Translations under genes and position numbers: made by a program
Assembly (NCBI GenBank): GCA_951640165.1
Contig: OX621252.1
Location: 24,511,934-24,575,933 of the forward strand
DNA length: 64,000 nt
Origin: Pseudoips prasinana
Lineage: Eukaryota; Arthropoda; Insecta; Lepidoptera; Nolidae
Reading direction: 5' to 3'
The notes under the pieces: model-generated
What the model was told of the DNA's origin: nothing
The model's database searches: none
The model's input: only the letters and a program-made list of their open reading frames with translations
Part shown: in pieces, positions 47,967-58,900 of the stretch
Position numbering within the stretch: the stretch's first letter is position 1
How the letters are laid out: every line of letters begins with the position of its first letter

Positions 47967-48530
47967 ATGGATTTGGATGAAGCCATAACCGTAACGAAAC
48001 TGTACATTGGTGAAGGTAGCTCCTGTTATTTGATGGTTGGGTGGCAAACAGATTCATTTGAAATGTTTATTTTCGAGAAGGGAAAGCTATGGAAGGGACG
48101 GTTCTCACCAAACCGGTTAGCAGGATTCAGCAGAACGCTGCACATGCCCGTAGAAGCTTACTTTATTAGTGTGAAAAGTTGTCTATCACAACAAAAAGTT
48201 GATTATATCTACGAATTAAAAAATGGTTTCTTCTATTGGAAGCGAAAATTGAAAGATTTTATAGTTACTGAAGGGTTTATGCCCATGGAATTAGAGGCTT
48301 CTCCCAACACTACCCAACCAGATCTACTTGAAATAGTAATAGCACTCAACAAAAAATTAAAGTTAAAAGTACAACGTCTGAAACGGAAAATTGATACGGT
48401 TAAAATAGAGTATGAAAAGTGCTTGAAAGATACTGAGGAATTTCTCAACTTGAAAATTGAAATGGAGAGAGTACTTTGTGATAATTTTTTGAAATTAATG
48501 TGTGTAAAAAAGGCCCAAGTTATGCGTTGA
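47967..48530 (+). CDS. XRCC4: XRCC4 homologue, NHEJ factor, single coding exon
   Basis: 187 aa from ATG 47967 (CACAATGG). Residues about 1-112 match the XRCC4 head: SCYLMVGWQTDSFEMFIFEK, GKLWKGRF, then ELKNGFFYWKRKLKDFIVTE, which parallels the human ESCYFFFEKNLKDVSF strand pair. Residues about 118-187 form a charged coiled coil ending YEKCLKDTEEFLNLKIEMER ... NFLKLMCVKKAQVM, like human FEKCVSAKEALETDLYKRF. XRCC4 dimerises through the coil and holds DNA ligase IV for double-strand-break joining in the nucleus. The human protein is 336 aa; the long C-terminal tail is absent here. An AG acceptor-like ATTACAG lies 10 nt before the ATG, so a 5' UTR exon is possible. AATAAA at 48591. Identity by remembered alignment only. 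Confidence 0.8.
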   Translation: MDLDEAITVTKLYIGEGSSCYLMVGWQTDSFEMFIFEKGKLWKGRFSPNRLAGFSRTLHMPVEAYFISVKSCLSQQKVDYIYELKNGFFYWKRKLKDFIVTEGFMPMELEASPNTTQPDLLEIVIALNKKLKLKVQRLKRKIDTVKIEYEKCLKDTEEFLNLKIEMERVLCDNFLKLMCVKKAQVMR

Positions 48531-48590
48531 AGCTGCGGACGACTAGAGCTTAAGAAGATAGTGAATATAAAAAAGTGAATTCATGTCAAA

Positions 48591-48596
48591 AATAAA
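48591..48596 (+). terminator. Polyadenylation signal of XRCC4
   Basis: AATAAA in AAAAATAAATAAATAAGC, about 60 nt after the stop. Confidence 0.65.
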
Positions 48597-48959
48597 TAAA
48601 TAAGCTAGCAACTAGATGATTCAATGTGACAATTCACTTTTAAATATACCGTGTGTTCGGTATAGAGCTATGAATATCTCTAACCCTTTCGTAGGCAATG
48701 GGAATATATTTAACATACGTATATCCTATTAACTATGTTGATAGTTAATAGGAGATACTTATGTTTCATATTGATTAGTTATGAACTTTGTTACAAGCTG
48801 ATAGAGCTCAAAATGTGATCGTAAATATAGAGGTTTTGGTAATTATTGTTAACCGTCAAATTTGGTAGTTTTAAAAGGATGAACTTAATATGATGTGATG
48901 GTTATGGACTTTTTGGATTCGTATTTTTTTTATATTTTCAAGCATAGTTATAAGGTGAA

Positions 48960-49230
48960 ACTTAATTAGTGGAATTACCTTAAAGAGTTATTTGTAAAAC
49001 ACCAACAACCTCGCAGGATTAGATTGCTTACATCATGAGCAATAACTTTTGTTCTACGAGTTCGGATATAATAAAAAAAACAATACTAAAAAAATATAAG
49101 TATTATTTTTTTTTGTTGTACTGTCGTGCCATTTGTAGGTCTATGTTTTATTCATAAACGAAAGGACGATGCGCGGACGACGCTAAGCAGTACATGTGCT
49201 TCTTTGCGATGCTCGTAGAGTTATAAAAAT
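48960..49230. mobile_element. Diverged copy of the 57988 TIR element
   Basis: GTTATTTGTAAAACACCAAC AACCTCGCAGGATTAG ... TTTGCGATGCTCGTAGAG follows the order of the element at 57988-58266; the right end is lost. Confidence 0.5.
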
Positions 49231-49493
49231 TCAAGCGGGAAAATAAATTAATACTTATTTTTGTATGAAAATAAAATCTAACGAATTATCAAAAGTTGTT
49301 GCTTGTTAACTCTGAAATTGAACTAATTGAACAAAACCAGTTTGTAGAATACGAACAATAAGTAATTTCTTTCACACTCCATACAAAATAATCAGCTGAT
49401 CGTTATTCGTGTACGGGGCATCAAAAAACGATTTATTTGTTTTTTCACCAACTAGTTTTGATTAATTTGTTCAGTTAAATGTGCAGATAACGC

Positions 49494-49631
49494 TCCTTGA
49501 CGTACACACGGCTGCATATCAAGCTGAATTTCCAGTATAAGCTGATCCCGCGTTGTATAGCATTTCCATACAATGAGAGGTCTGCTTATATTGGAAAAGT
49601 ATACCTTAATATGTAGCCGTGTGTACCTACA
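49494..49631. mobile_element. Small TIR element with GTAC ends
   Basis: GTAC ACACGGCTGCATATC ... ATATGTAGCCGTGT GTAC, with inner inverted AATTTCCAGTATAAGC / GCTTATATTGGAAA. About 130 bp. Confidence 0.6.
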
Positions 49632-49691
49632 TCCACTATTTATGTTATGCCTTGTATATAATAGCTGTTTAAACTAATGTATTAATAATAA

Positions 49692-50225
49692 ACTAGCTGT
49701 GTCTCGTGGTTTTACCCGCGTTAAACTTTATAAATTATAGCCTATGTGTTAATCCAGGGTGTAAAGGTGATTTTCCACCAGAGTGGCGAGACGAGACGAG
49801 GCGAGAAGAGAATTGAAATCGCACTGACCGTTTTCCACAAAAAAATAGCCATCGCGAGCTCGCGCGTGATCGCCGCGCCGCCCGTAGGCTTCATTAGATT
49901 AAGGTACCTACAGTGCTGTTTGAGTTCGTCTTGCAATACACACGAAGAACAAGAGTTAATTTATACTCTATATTGGAAGCAATATGGTTCATTTTTACAC
50001 AATCAAATATTTCAATCAAGCCTCGCATATTCTCGTCAATCCACACTGTTTCCACCAAAGATGCGCTGGGAGAGGATAGAAAATTTGCCATACAAATTTC
50101 AATTCTCTCCTCGCCTCGCCTCGCGTAGCCACTCTGGTGGAAAATCACCTTCAGTTAACTCCATACCAATGTTTATTAAAATCGCTCCAGCCAGCAACAA
50201 ACATACAAACTTTCGCCTTTATGCT
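49692..50225 (-). mobile_element. Helitron-like element split by a TIR element
   Basis: Reverse Helitron pieces 49692-49763 (CTAGCTGTGTCTCGTGGTTT TACCCGCG) and 50152-50225 (CAGTTAACTCCATACCAA ... AACTTTCGCCTTTAT). Between them is the TIR element; compare the intact order at 43375-43420. Confidence 0.75.
49764..50151. mobile_element. TIR element, 388 bp, perfect 23-bp ends
   Basis: Ends AAGGTGATTTTCCACCAGAG TGG and the exact complement; similarity continues inward (GAGAATTGAAAT). Inserted in GGTGT|CAGTTAAC of a Helitron; no clear target duplication. Confidence 0.8.
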
Positions 50226-50344
50226 TTTTAACAAAACATTGTGATCATTTCAGCCAATAATAAGCTGAATAAGAAATACATAAAATTTTAAACTTCCAAG
50301 TTCGAAAATAAGCAAAATCTATAATTAATATTTTTTAGTACCTA

Positions 50345-50485
50345 CATTACAGACCGGAAGACGCAGCGTGGGCAGGCCCCCTACAAGATGAACCGAATCT
50401 TGCGATGACCGGCAATTGTGGAGATCTTTGAGGGAGGCCTTTATCCAGCAGTGGACGTCTTTCGGCTGATACGATGACATTTCAC
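50345..50485 (+). pseudogene. RTE-clade LINE ORF2 3' end
   Basis: GACCGGAAGACGCAGCGTGG ... GGAGATCTTTGAGGGAGGCC TTTATCCAGCAGTGGACGTC then TTTCGGCTGATACGATGA: the RTE ORF2 ending, frameshifted. Confidence 0.7.
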
Positions 50486-51119
50486 GAAACAATCAACATC
50501 TCATAAATTAAAACGGTCGTAACGTATTCATTTCGAGTGCCATAAACGAATTACTCTATAACAATGATGTATTTTGTACATTTTTAAAAATAAAATTATA
50601 TAAACTGGTGTCACGTTTATATTTAACACTAACAGTAGGTAATAAAAAAATAACGTAAATAAAATAGTTTCTATAAAATTTTATTGCTAAGCTGGTATAA
50701 AAATTCAATTTAGTAATAGGGTCGTGGGTAGGTTTAATCCCTTAAGTTATAACAAAGTTGCCCTCCAGTCCAGACTCCCCTGACATAAATACCAGCCCTC
50801 CGACTTGAACTGGTCTCTCTGTATCAATTAGTTATTTAGAATCTTGTATTGTCTTGGGTGGGGTGTACTTGCGCACTTCGACACTTCAGGATCTTTTGTA
50901 GGGTTGGTACAAAAGATCCCGGTTCTATGTTGGTACTACCAACCTAATTGGTTTTTATTCTATCAATAGAGCCCTGAATGAAGTCTGCATATAATTCAGT
51001 ACGCTTGTTATGGGTAGATCCTTGTAGTCTCCTGGTTTTGGATATGCAGCCTCAGGGTGGGCATTCTGTGTATTAAGAAATTAGTGACAGGATTTGTATT
51101 TTGATACAATACGTAAAAT

Positions 51120-51480
51120 ACCTTCCTATGAGTATGTTACCCTTACCGTCTCAACTGGGCCGTGCCCGTGTTGATACGCCCATGTTGCCGTTGTTGGGGC
51201 GCATTGGAACCAGTGGTATAATAAAAGCGCGACCGTCGTTAAAAGCACAAAGACCGCCATAATAATAATATGGAATTCTTACCTTAATATTAATAGACAG
51301 AACCAATCAGACAATATGTAGTAAATTATATCTATTACTTTAAATTTCGATAATGAAACCTATACTTATATAGACTTGACAATAACTTAATATAAGCTAG
51401 CTAAATAACGAAATCATAATATTGTATACTTTATATTATATAAATCTGATATCTGTAACTGTACCTTCTAAATAAAATAA
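51120..51480 (+). mobile_element. LINE-A family 3' UTR copy
   Basis: GAGTATGTTACCCTTACCGT ... TTGGGGCGCATTGGAACCAG ... AAAGCGCGACCGTCGTTAAA and TAATAGACAGAACCAATC match 5515-5800 in order. ORF2 is absent. Confidence 0.75.
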
Positions 51481-51514
51481 AAATAAACAATCCATAATTA
51501 AATAACTATCCAAA

Positions 51515-51726
51515 TCCTAACTAATATTATGAATGCGAAAGTAACTCTGTCTGTCTGTCTGTCTGTTACTCTTTCACGCCAAAACTACTGAACGGATTTG
51601 AATGAAATTTGGTATAAAGATGGTCTAGACCCTGAGAAAGAACATAGGCTAATTTTTATAGTTAGGATAACACATAGTCCATATTTTATAAAGTTTAACG
51701 CGGGTAAAACCGCGGGGCACAGCTAG
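51515..51726 (+). mobile_element. Helitron-like element
   Basis: TCCTAACTAATATTATGAAT start, CTGTCTGTCTGTCTGTCTG run, end CGCGGGTAAAACCGCGGGGC ACAGCTAG before T. 212 bp. Confidence 0.8.
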
Positions 51727-51764
51727 TAATCTATATGTATGTTTACTTAACTATATTACTTGGT

Positions 51765-52020
51765 TTGCTTGTGGCGCAGTCGTTGACTTGGACTGGCAGG
51801 AGAGGGCAATCAAGAGCCCTCCCAGGGTACCTGTCCCGACCATCTGGGACATGGTGCAAAAGGGGGACACCAAATTGGCATACCCGCGTTCCGAAGGCTC
51901 CTAATCAGGTGCTAAGAGAAATCCACGGCAGGTTTGGTTTAGTCGGGGCGAGTCCGACATACCCACAGCGCACACTTTTTGCAGTCGGCGTGCGTAGGCC
52001 CTGCCCTGCCCTGCCCTGCC
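51765..52020 (+). repeat. Dispersed repeat family J
   Basis: GGCGCAGTCGTTGACTTGGA, CCCAGGGTACCTGTCCCGAC, GGACACCAAATTGGCATACC, GGTTTGGTTTAGTCGGGGCG and a short CCCTG tandem. Its 106-codon frame is not conserved. Confidence 0.5.
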
Positions 52021-52242
52021 TAAACAAAAAAAAGTACACCCCGTATAAAATATAACAGCTAAGTGTTATTATTGTATGCAAAGTTAATATTGTTATTTGT
52101 GTAGCACTAGATAAGGTGTTAGGTAGTAAGCTTCACTTAAAGATCTTGCAAGGTGTAGTAGGGCTTTTAGCTAAATATAAGGTGCCGTGAAATGTTAGGG
52201 TTGTTAATGCTCGATAGGGTATTGGGCTATTAGCGCCGTATT

Positions 52243-52431
52243 ATGTGTTGGGCTGCGGCAGCAGTAAAAGAAGTGTTCTGTACTGTCAGAACGCGAGGGC
52301 AGCTAGAGAAGACAGAGATTTGTTTATGGCCCAAGATTCGCGCTCCCCCTGGTGTCATAACAATAAAACGGGGCTCAGTACAAAGTAATGTCTGGGACTT
52401 TGAGGAAGTAATAAGAAAGTGGCTGTCATGA
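52243..52431 (+). other. Small open frame, 62 codons, unassigned
   Basis: Reads KEVFCTVRTRGQLEKTEICL ... APPGVITIKRGSVQSNVWDF EEVIRKWLS, followed closely by AAAATAAACAG. Its composition looks more protein-like than neighbours, but no family is recognised and the ATG context is poor. Could be a terminal exon or chance. Confidence 0.25.
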
Positions 52432-52439
52432 AAATAAAC

Positions 52440-52750
52440 AGTGTCAGGTTTGCATTCACCTTGGAATAATAATTTAACAGCGTGTTTGAACAGACATCAG
52501 ACAGAAGACAAATTATAACTGAATATACCTACTGAAAAATGATCTTATATCATGAACATATTACTCATAACACATGTTCAAATAATGAGTATTTTGGCTA
52601 GCACATAGATATACCTACCTACTATAATAATATTTTGCACCTGAACGTATATATATGTGTATTCTTATTATAATATATATATTTTCGTGAAATTTTAGCA
52701 GGGTTCGTTAAAAACCTATATGAGTTATAATAAATTTACAATATAATATT
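52440..52750. other. AT-rich, nothing recognised
   Basis: No gene or repeat ends seen. Confidence 0.4.
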
Positions 52751-53099
52751 TTTTTGAGAAATGCTAATTGAATCTGGTTGCTGTTCAAGAGAGATAGCGG
52801 AAACACGCTTTACGTGGTGCTACATTACACAAGAAGAGTACCGACATGTTGGAGTTACTGGTGCTCTTGCAAATGTGTTGAAGAAGGAATAATTCGATGT
52901 TTTGCCTAAGGCAACAGCTATCAATGGCGTATTTCCCCACGGAAAAAAGGTGCTACAAACGAGATACTTGGTCTTTTTACAACGATCAATTTATTAAGTT
53001 TCCAAATTTTCGGGCAGAAACGATCGAAATACTTTTGCTATATAAGAGTGCAAAGTCGCTTTTTAACCGCGTGCTAAATTTTGATGACCGAGCAAGCTA

Positions 53100-53155
53100 A
53101 GGATTCTAAAATTTAATCACGAGCGTAGCGAGTGGTTTATTAATTAGAATCCTGA
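53100..53155. repeat. Hairpin AGGATTCTAAAATT / AATTAGAATCCT
   Basis: About 12-bp complementary ends around CACGAGCGTAGCGAGTGG, itself a partial palindrome; resembles the end of a dispersed DNA element. The following 53170-53750 has no recognised content. Confidence 0.5.
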
Positions 53156-54089
53156 GCATTAGCGAGGAAATCAAAAGAGCACAAGGTAAAAAATTTTTGT
53201 ACTCAAGTGCAACTCGTAGCTTTTCATCACACCTCAGCGACGAAATGCCTAATGCAAAAAGAAATCTTATTATAAATACTTTTATTTCAGTTTAGGTATT
53301 AATTACTACTTGAATATTATGATATGTAAGTACTACAGGACAATCTTTAAATTATAAAAAATAATACTTAGGTATAATTAAGAAAAACTTAAAGTAACGT
53401 TGCTACACAGTTTGAGTGTAATAGAACAGTAATATTGCGCAAAAGAAATTAAAAAAAGTATACCAGGAAGGTTCCGTGTCTTAGTTTTTAATAAATTTAA
53501 AAGTTATATGATAAATTCGGCATCATAGAAGTAGAAGTAAAGAGGTTTACAATTCACAAACTCAGTACACACGATGTTCTAAATTCAAATTTACTTTACC
53601 CTCTACACTTCGAGCATAGACTCTTGAGGATAAAAACGACTTTTTCACTCAGGTATCAAACAAAAATACTCTTTCCGAGATGGGGTGATAAAAAAGTTTT
53701 TACTTCATGACAGTAAAACTGTTTTGACGGCAATGACCCTTTGACAAAATATTCTTACCAAAGGCTGCAGCGGACAGCTAGTAACGTTAGAAAAGTTTAA
53801 TGTTGGTTCTAAATTGCGTCATTGTCAGCCAACATTAAAATAGAGGAAATTCTCAATTTCCCTGGGTTTGTTTTGGATATATTGTTGCTACGACGGGAAA
53901 ATATGGGAATGTAGTTTTAAGAAAAACGCATTCAATATTTCAAAGTGCGGGAATCGAAAGATCCATGCGCCAGATTTTACATACTTTTACCATAGTGTAG
54001 AATGCCACCAAGTCTCATTTTGGTTAAATCAATTCTATTTCTCTAGCATTTGTGAATCACCGCAGAGTTGACGTTCTTAGGAGCTGAGA

Positions 54090-54920
54090 ATTGATGCTGT
54101 TGTTGTCAAAAAATACGGCGCATATCGAGTGGCTTCTTACTCGGTCCACCACAGGTCCACCGACCAAGCCGGAAGGTCTGCTTATGAATTTGCATTCAGA
54201 TTCTCATAGTTTTAGACACCGTACAAACTTTTTTGCTGGACTGCAGCTGACCACAAGTCAGGAAAGTAATCTCGTTACAGTGGATGCACCGTTAGGCTCA
54301 TTGGATCATAGCTCGGACTTGTGTGCCCTATAGGCAGGCGGAGTTTAGGCAACCGGTGGCCACCGTGAATTCTACTCATCATACACGTGGAGACTGCTCT
54401 GCTCCACATCAAAGGCCATTGAATCTTCCACTATTGCAGTAACTGAAGTGATTGTAGGGGTTGTAACCCGATAGTGGCTACTGCGTTGGTCAAAAGTGGC
54501 CGTCGTTTAATCGGTTTACCAGACCATCTAGACAAGCAAATCAATCTGTAAACATAGAAGGCTGCAATTACGGCTCGGGCTATTAAATATTTCGGTGTCG
54601 TCGATGTCAAACACAAACTGAATGCGTCATCGAGGTTTAGGTAGATATCAAATGTTGTGGCCATCGGCTAGTTAATTGTAAGTAAAAAAGTAGCCGCGGA
54701 AACCCCTTTTCAGTCGTCTATGCCACCATTTCTAAAGCCTAACTAAACCTATAGTGAAAACAGAAAGCCCACTTTGTGGTCTTGCTTTTCCTCTACTTCG
54801 ACTTTGTGTGACAGAGACCGTACGCCGAACCGCCTATCTTGCCGTGGTGTGATATCACTATGGCTATGGAATGAGCTCTCTGTCACTAAGAGACTATAGC
54901 ATGGGGTTCCTCAGCAGATG
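54090..54920 (+). pseudogene. Decayed LINE ORF2 (endonuclease and C-terminal traces)
   Basis: The frame at 54091-54333 ends LVTVDAPLGSLDHSSDL, like the LDLLLT...VTVSAPLGSSDHCLV block before the catalytic SDH of L2/CR1-type endonucleases. At 54790-54905 another frame reads RDRTPNRLSCRGVISLWLWN ELSVTKRLYSMGF, like the end of such ORF2 proteins. Heavily degraded; clade uncertain. Confidence 0.4.
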
Positions 54921-55216
54921 TCCATAGGCTAAGGTGCCCGCTTACTGTTAGACGGACCACTGTTTGTTGCTGACTAAGTTGTACAACAAAAATACGTGTT
55001 CATAAACGGTGTAGATGTTTATAAGGGCTTATGTTTATAAAACATGTGTACGTTCGTAGGCGTGTGTGCAGTAGCCGCTCTAGAAATTGCCGATGATGCA
55101 GGTTTACAATACAGTTTTTGCAGAAATCAATATAAATCCTTCCCAAACAAACTTAACTAAGCAATGTAGATATGACACCTTCTTCTGTTCCACTCTATTC
55201 TCTAGTAAATATTATA

Positions 55217-55653
55217 CAGGCTGACCGAGGAGTTGAAGTTGGAACGCTAAATTTAGATATGTTATGATGAGGAGTATCCGAATCACCTTCATGTATGTTC
55301 TACGAGTTTGCGTTGTTTTCGAGATATAATTTTTTTAATGATTTTCTTGGTAAATTTCACCTACCATCAGTTTTCGATTTTTTTCTCGTTCTGTTGAACT
55401 TTTCTGGTTTAGTATTTTTTGGGATAACTAATAAGCATAGTTTAACCTAACACCTTAAAAAGTGTGGTTTATCTAATCATTGCAGAACTGACTTAGAATT
55501 AATTCGAAAGTTCAAAATTAGGGTTTGAGCTCAGGACTCATAAATTTTCAAAATATCAAAAAATCGCATAATCTTAGAAAATACATAATTCGGATACTCC
55601 TCATCACAAAGTATCTTAATTTTGCGTTTGAACGTCAACTCCTCGGCACCCTG
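55217..55653. mobile_element. TIR element with TA target (mariner-like MITE)
   Basis: 437 bp. Ends CAGGCTGACCGAGGAGTTGA and complement of CAGGGTGCCGAGGAGTTGAC; GAGGAGTATCCGAAT / ATTCGGATACTCCTC further in. TA on both sides (55215, 55654). Confidence 0.8.
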
Positions 55654-55871
55654 TATTTTGTTATCTTACCTTAGAAATGCGCTACAGAGTAATCCCACGA
55701 CGTTAGTTTGTGGTATACTGCGATGTTTTTAGAAATTATTTATGTATAAGACTAATTAGATAATCTTTTAAACATTTATAGTATGTACGGGACAATAAGT
55801 GCATATTTCCGACTCGCACATGGCCGGTTTTATTTAATTAACATGTACCACGTGTTATTTAGTGTCAGGAG

Positions 55872-55878
55872 TATAAAA
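55872..55878 (+). promoter_or_regulatory. TATA box of gene B
   Basis: TATAAAA in GGAGTATAAAATGTGCAG, 55 nt upstream of the ATG, mirroring gene A. Confidence 0.65.
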
Positions 55879-55926
55879 TGTGCAGTGTAGCCTGTACCTG
55901 TCCAGTATTTTGACCAAGTCAGAATC

Positions 55927-55975
55927 ATGCTGAAGAAAATCGCTCTACTTTGCCTGCTGTCCGCTCCAGCCTTTG
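55927..55975 (+). CDS. Gene B exon 1 (signal peptide)
   Basis: ATG 55927 after AGAATC; hydrophobic core LLCLLSAPAF; donor GGTAAG. Reading on to 56187 is intron. Confidence 0.7.
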
Positions 55976-58900
55976 GTAAGAATGTCATTCTTTATAATAT
56001 TGTTTCTATTTTGGCATATTTTGTCAAAGGGTTGTTAGCTCCAAAACAGTTTCACTGTTATGACGTAAAAACTTTTAGGCAAACGTATAAACTTTTATAC
56101 TGTGTTTATGGAATTTTAAAAATATTTCGTTCGTTTTGCCCGAAAATTTGGAAACATAGATTGCTCGTCGTTTTTAAGACTTTGTAAAATAAAATAAAAA
56201 CTGTTTTTCAATGCATTGGATAGGCCGAATGTATGCAAACTCATTTTTATTTTTGTAGGTACAAGAAAGGGCAACATTAATTAGATATACAAACAATAGA
56301 AAAGTTGTGCAATAGACTTGCACGACTTACACACACTCAAAGTGATCTGATAGTTCATAAGATTTTCCTTTGTCTTTTTTCTAAATGTTTAATTATTACC
56401 CTAACTATGGAACATTGTTGTCTGCCTCGGAGGTGGGCGCTAACAGCTACGACACAGTTTTTCCTAACGAATGTAGGAAAAACTGTGTTTTTGGTTCCAA
56501 TAAATATTTGTAATTGTATTTGATTTTTGATGCATTTAGCATTTAGATGTTTTTTTTTAACTTATAAATTAAGCTACAATTAGCTAACAAGTATGTCGTT
56601 TTACAGCAAATTGTAGCACAATCCCTTAGTGTTGGCGTGGTTGGCAATTGCTTGTTTTTCACGCCGGAGGTCGTGGGTTGGATTTCCACTCAGGTCAGGA
56701 ATATCAGGACTGATATTGTCCTGAGTCTGGGTATAATTTATCTATACAAGCTATGTATTTACAAAAGCAATTTAGTATATGTAGTATATCAGTTATTTGG
56801 TTTCTATAGTACAAGCTCTGCTTAGTTTGGGATCAGATGGCCGTGTGTAAATAATGTCCCAGGATTAGGTACTATTATTAAGTCTAAATTTATCAAAAGT
56901 CGTCCAAATCTATTACATAACTTTTCTATTGTTACATGACAATAAGTCTATTTGATATCTATTTTTTCTGGTGATGACAAATCAAGAAATACTGTTGCTC
57001 TGTAAAACAAAGATTTATTTCATCATCCCGAGGCCGAAAGTTTGAATTTCTTCTTTTGTTTGCGGGAAGAAAGATGTATATTTCAGACTGCTCACAATTA
57101 GTGACAGTTTAAAATTTTTCATCATTCCGAGGCCGAAAGTTTGAATTTCTTCTTTTGTTTGCGGGAAGAAAGATGCATATTTCAGACTGCTCAATTTTCT
57201 TCCCGTTATCTATTTGACATAACTCATTACCATGGTAACCGTGCAGTTGTTATTTCAAGCCCATATTATTATACACGCGGCAATAACATCATTTAATAAT
57301 AATAAAATAAAATAATATTTATCTAAGAGTCAAATTTTCTGATTCTGATAAAAATTACATCAAAAATATACATAGAAAAAAACTTGTGTATAAAAAATAA
57401 GTGAATACCAGTGAACGCAAATAAACATGGAAGCATTCCTAGCTCGCGAAAATGACCTAACGCAAATTGTGCCGCGGTAGGCGGGGCTTAAAAATTATGC
57501 CGCGGACCGAGTGGGACCGAGTTTGCGCACTACAGGCATCAATGGCGGTCGTCTGTCAGTTATTAGTTTCAGCGTGTTTAATTTCCAAAAACGCCTTCCT
57601 GTGCAGTGAAGTGGTGTATTAATAAATCTCATTTGCATAACAAGAGTGTTGGAATTAGTTATTACGAGTAACTACATCGCTATGTATTTTAATTTTATTG
57701 AATATGAAGTCAATCAAATTGATACAAAATATATGGTGATGTTGTTATGCAAACGAATCAATTTATTTATCTACACAAAAATTATGACGAATTTTTTTTT
57801 ATTTATTACAGTCATTTTAATCTTAGATAAAATACTCAGCATCTTTAGGGTATGCACAAAGAATGGTAATGGTGGTATTAAAACAGCTTGGTTTCTTCAA
57901 ATTTTCACTCGATCTAAAGAGAAGAGAACTATGGACGAAAACGGTTCGTTTGGAAATGAATTCAATTCAATTTTATTTATATATTTACAGGGTAACTTGT
58001 AAAGCACCAATTACCTCACAGGACTAGATAGCTAACACCATAAGCAACAACATTTATTTTACAACTTTTGATAATTTGTATTTTTTTTTTGTAAAAGGTC
58101 TATATTAATTAATTTACCACTTGAATGTTTATAACTCTTCGTGCATCGTAAATAATATGTAACCAGGCGGCTTGCGTAATCTTTGCGATGCCCGTAGAGT
58201 AAGTTGTTGCTTATGGTGTTAGCTTCCTAGTCCTGCGAGGTTGTTGGTATTTTACAAGTAACCCTGCATATCTAGATCACCTATAATTTCAAGTCGATTC
58301 GTCCACGCGTTTTCAAGATAAAGGGTATTGACAGACAGACGGACGGATGGATAAAAAATTGAAGGGGGCCCTAAAAAGTAGTACTTAAGTGTTATGTATA
58401 CCTACGGAAATTGTAAATAATAATTAGTGAATAATTGGTCACAAATTTGTTTTATTTACCTATTATCATAGCAAATAAACCCATTACTCGTCAAATACTG
58501 CTCTATTTAAAGACCTTAGAAAAACTCTTGCCGTAAAGTTCAAGATACTGTATATTTTATCATAATTCTTTATTATTTTAATAATATCAATGTCACGGTG
58601 AATAATTTTCGTTGCACTTTATAACATAAAACATCCCTCGGCAAATGTCATGAACATGGTAATTTAGACCCGAACATGACGTCATAAAGTCTACTTTTAA
58701 AAGGTGTATCTGAGCGGTAATATTTTGGCCAATCAGAGACGGTATTCCGTTGTGTCAGTTTGATTGGGATATTGGGTCAAAATTTGCGCTTAGTTTCCTT
58801 GAAGTAATGCTTCCATGTTTATTTGCGTTCACTGGTGAATACAGCTGTGTAAAAAAAAACCTGACAATTAATTCATCGGATTATTCAAGTGACGACTCTG

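Noticed and set aside
49746..50231. 161-codon forward ORF
   Set aside because: Lies in the TIR element and its Helitron flanks; no transposase motif.
57646..58002. 118-codon forward ORF
   Set aside because: TTG start, AT-rich, and it runs into the TIR element at 57988.
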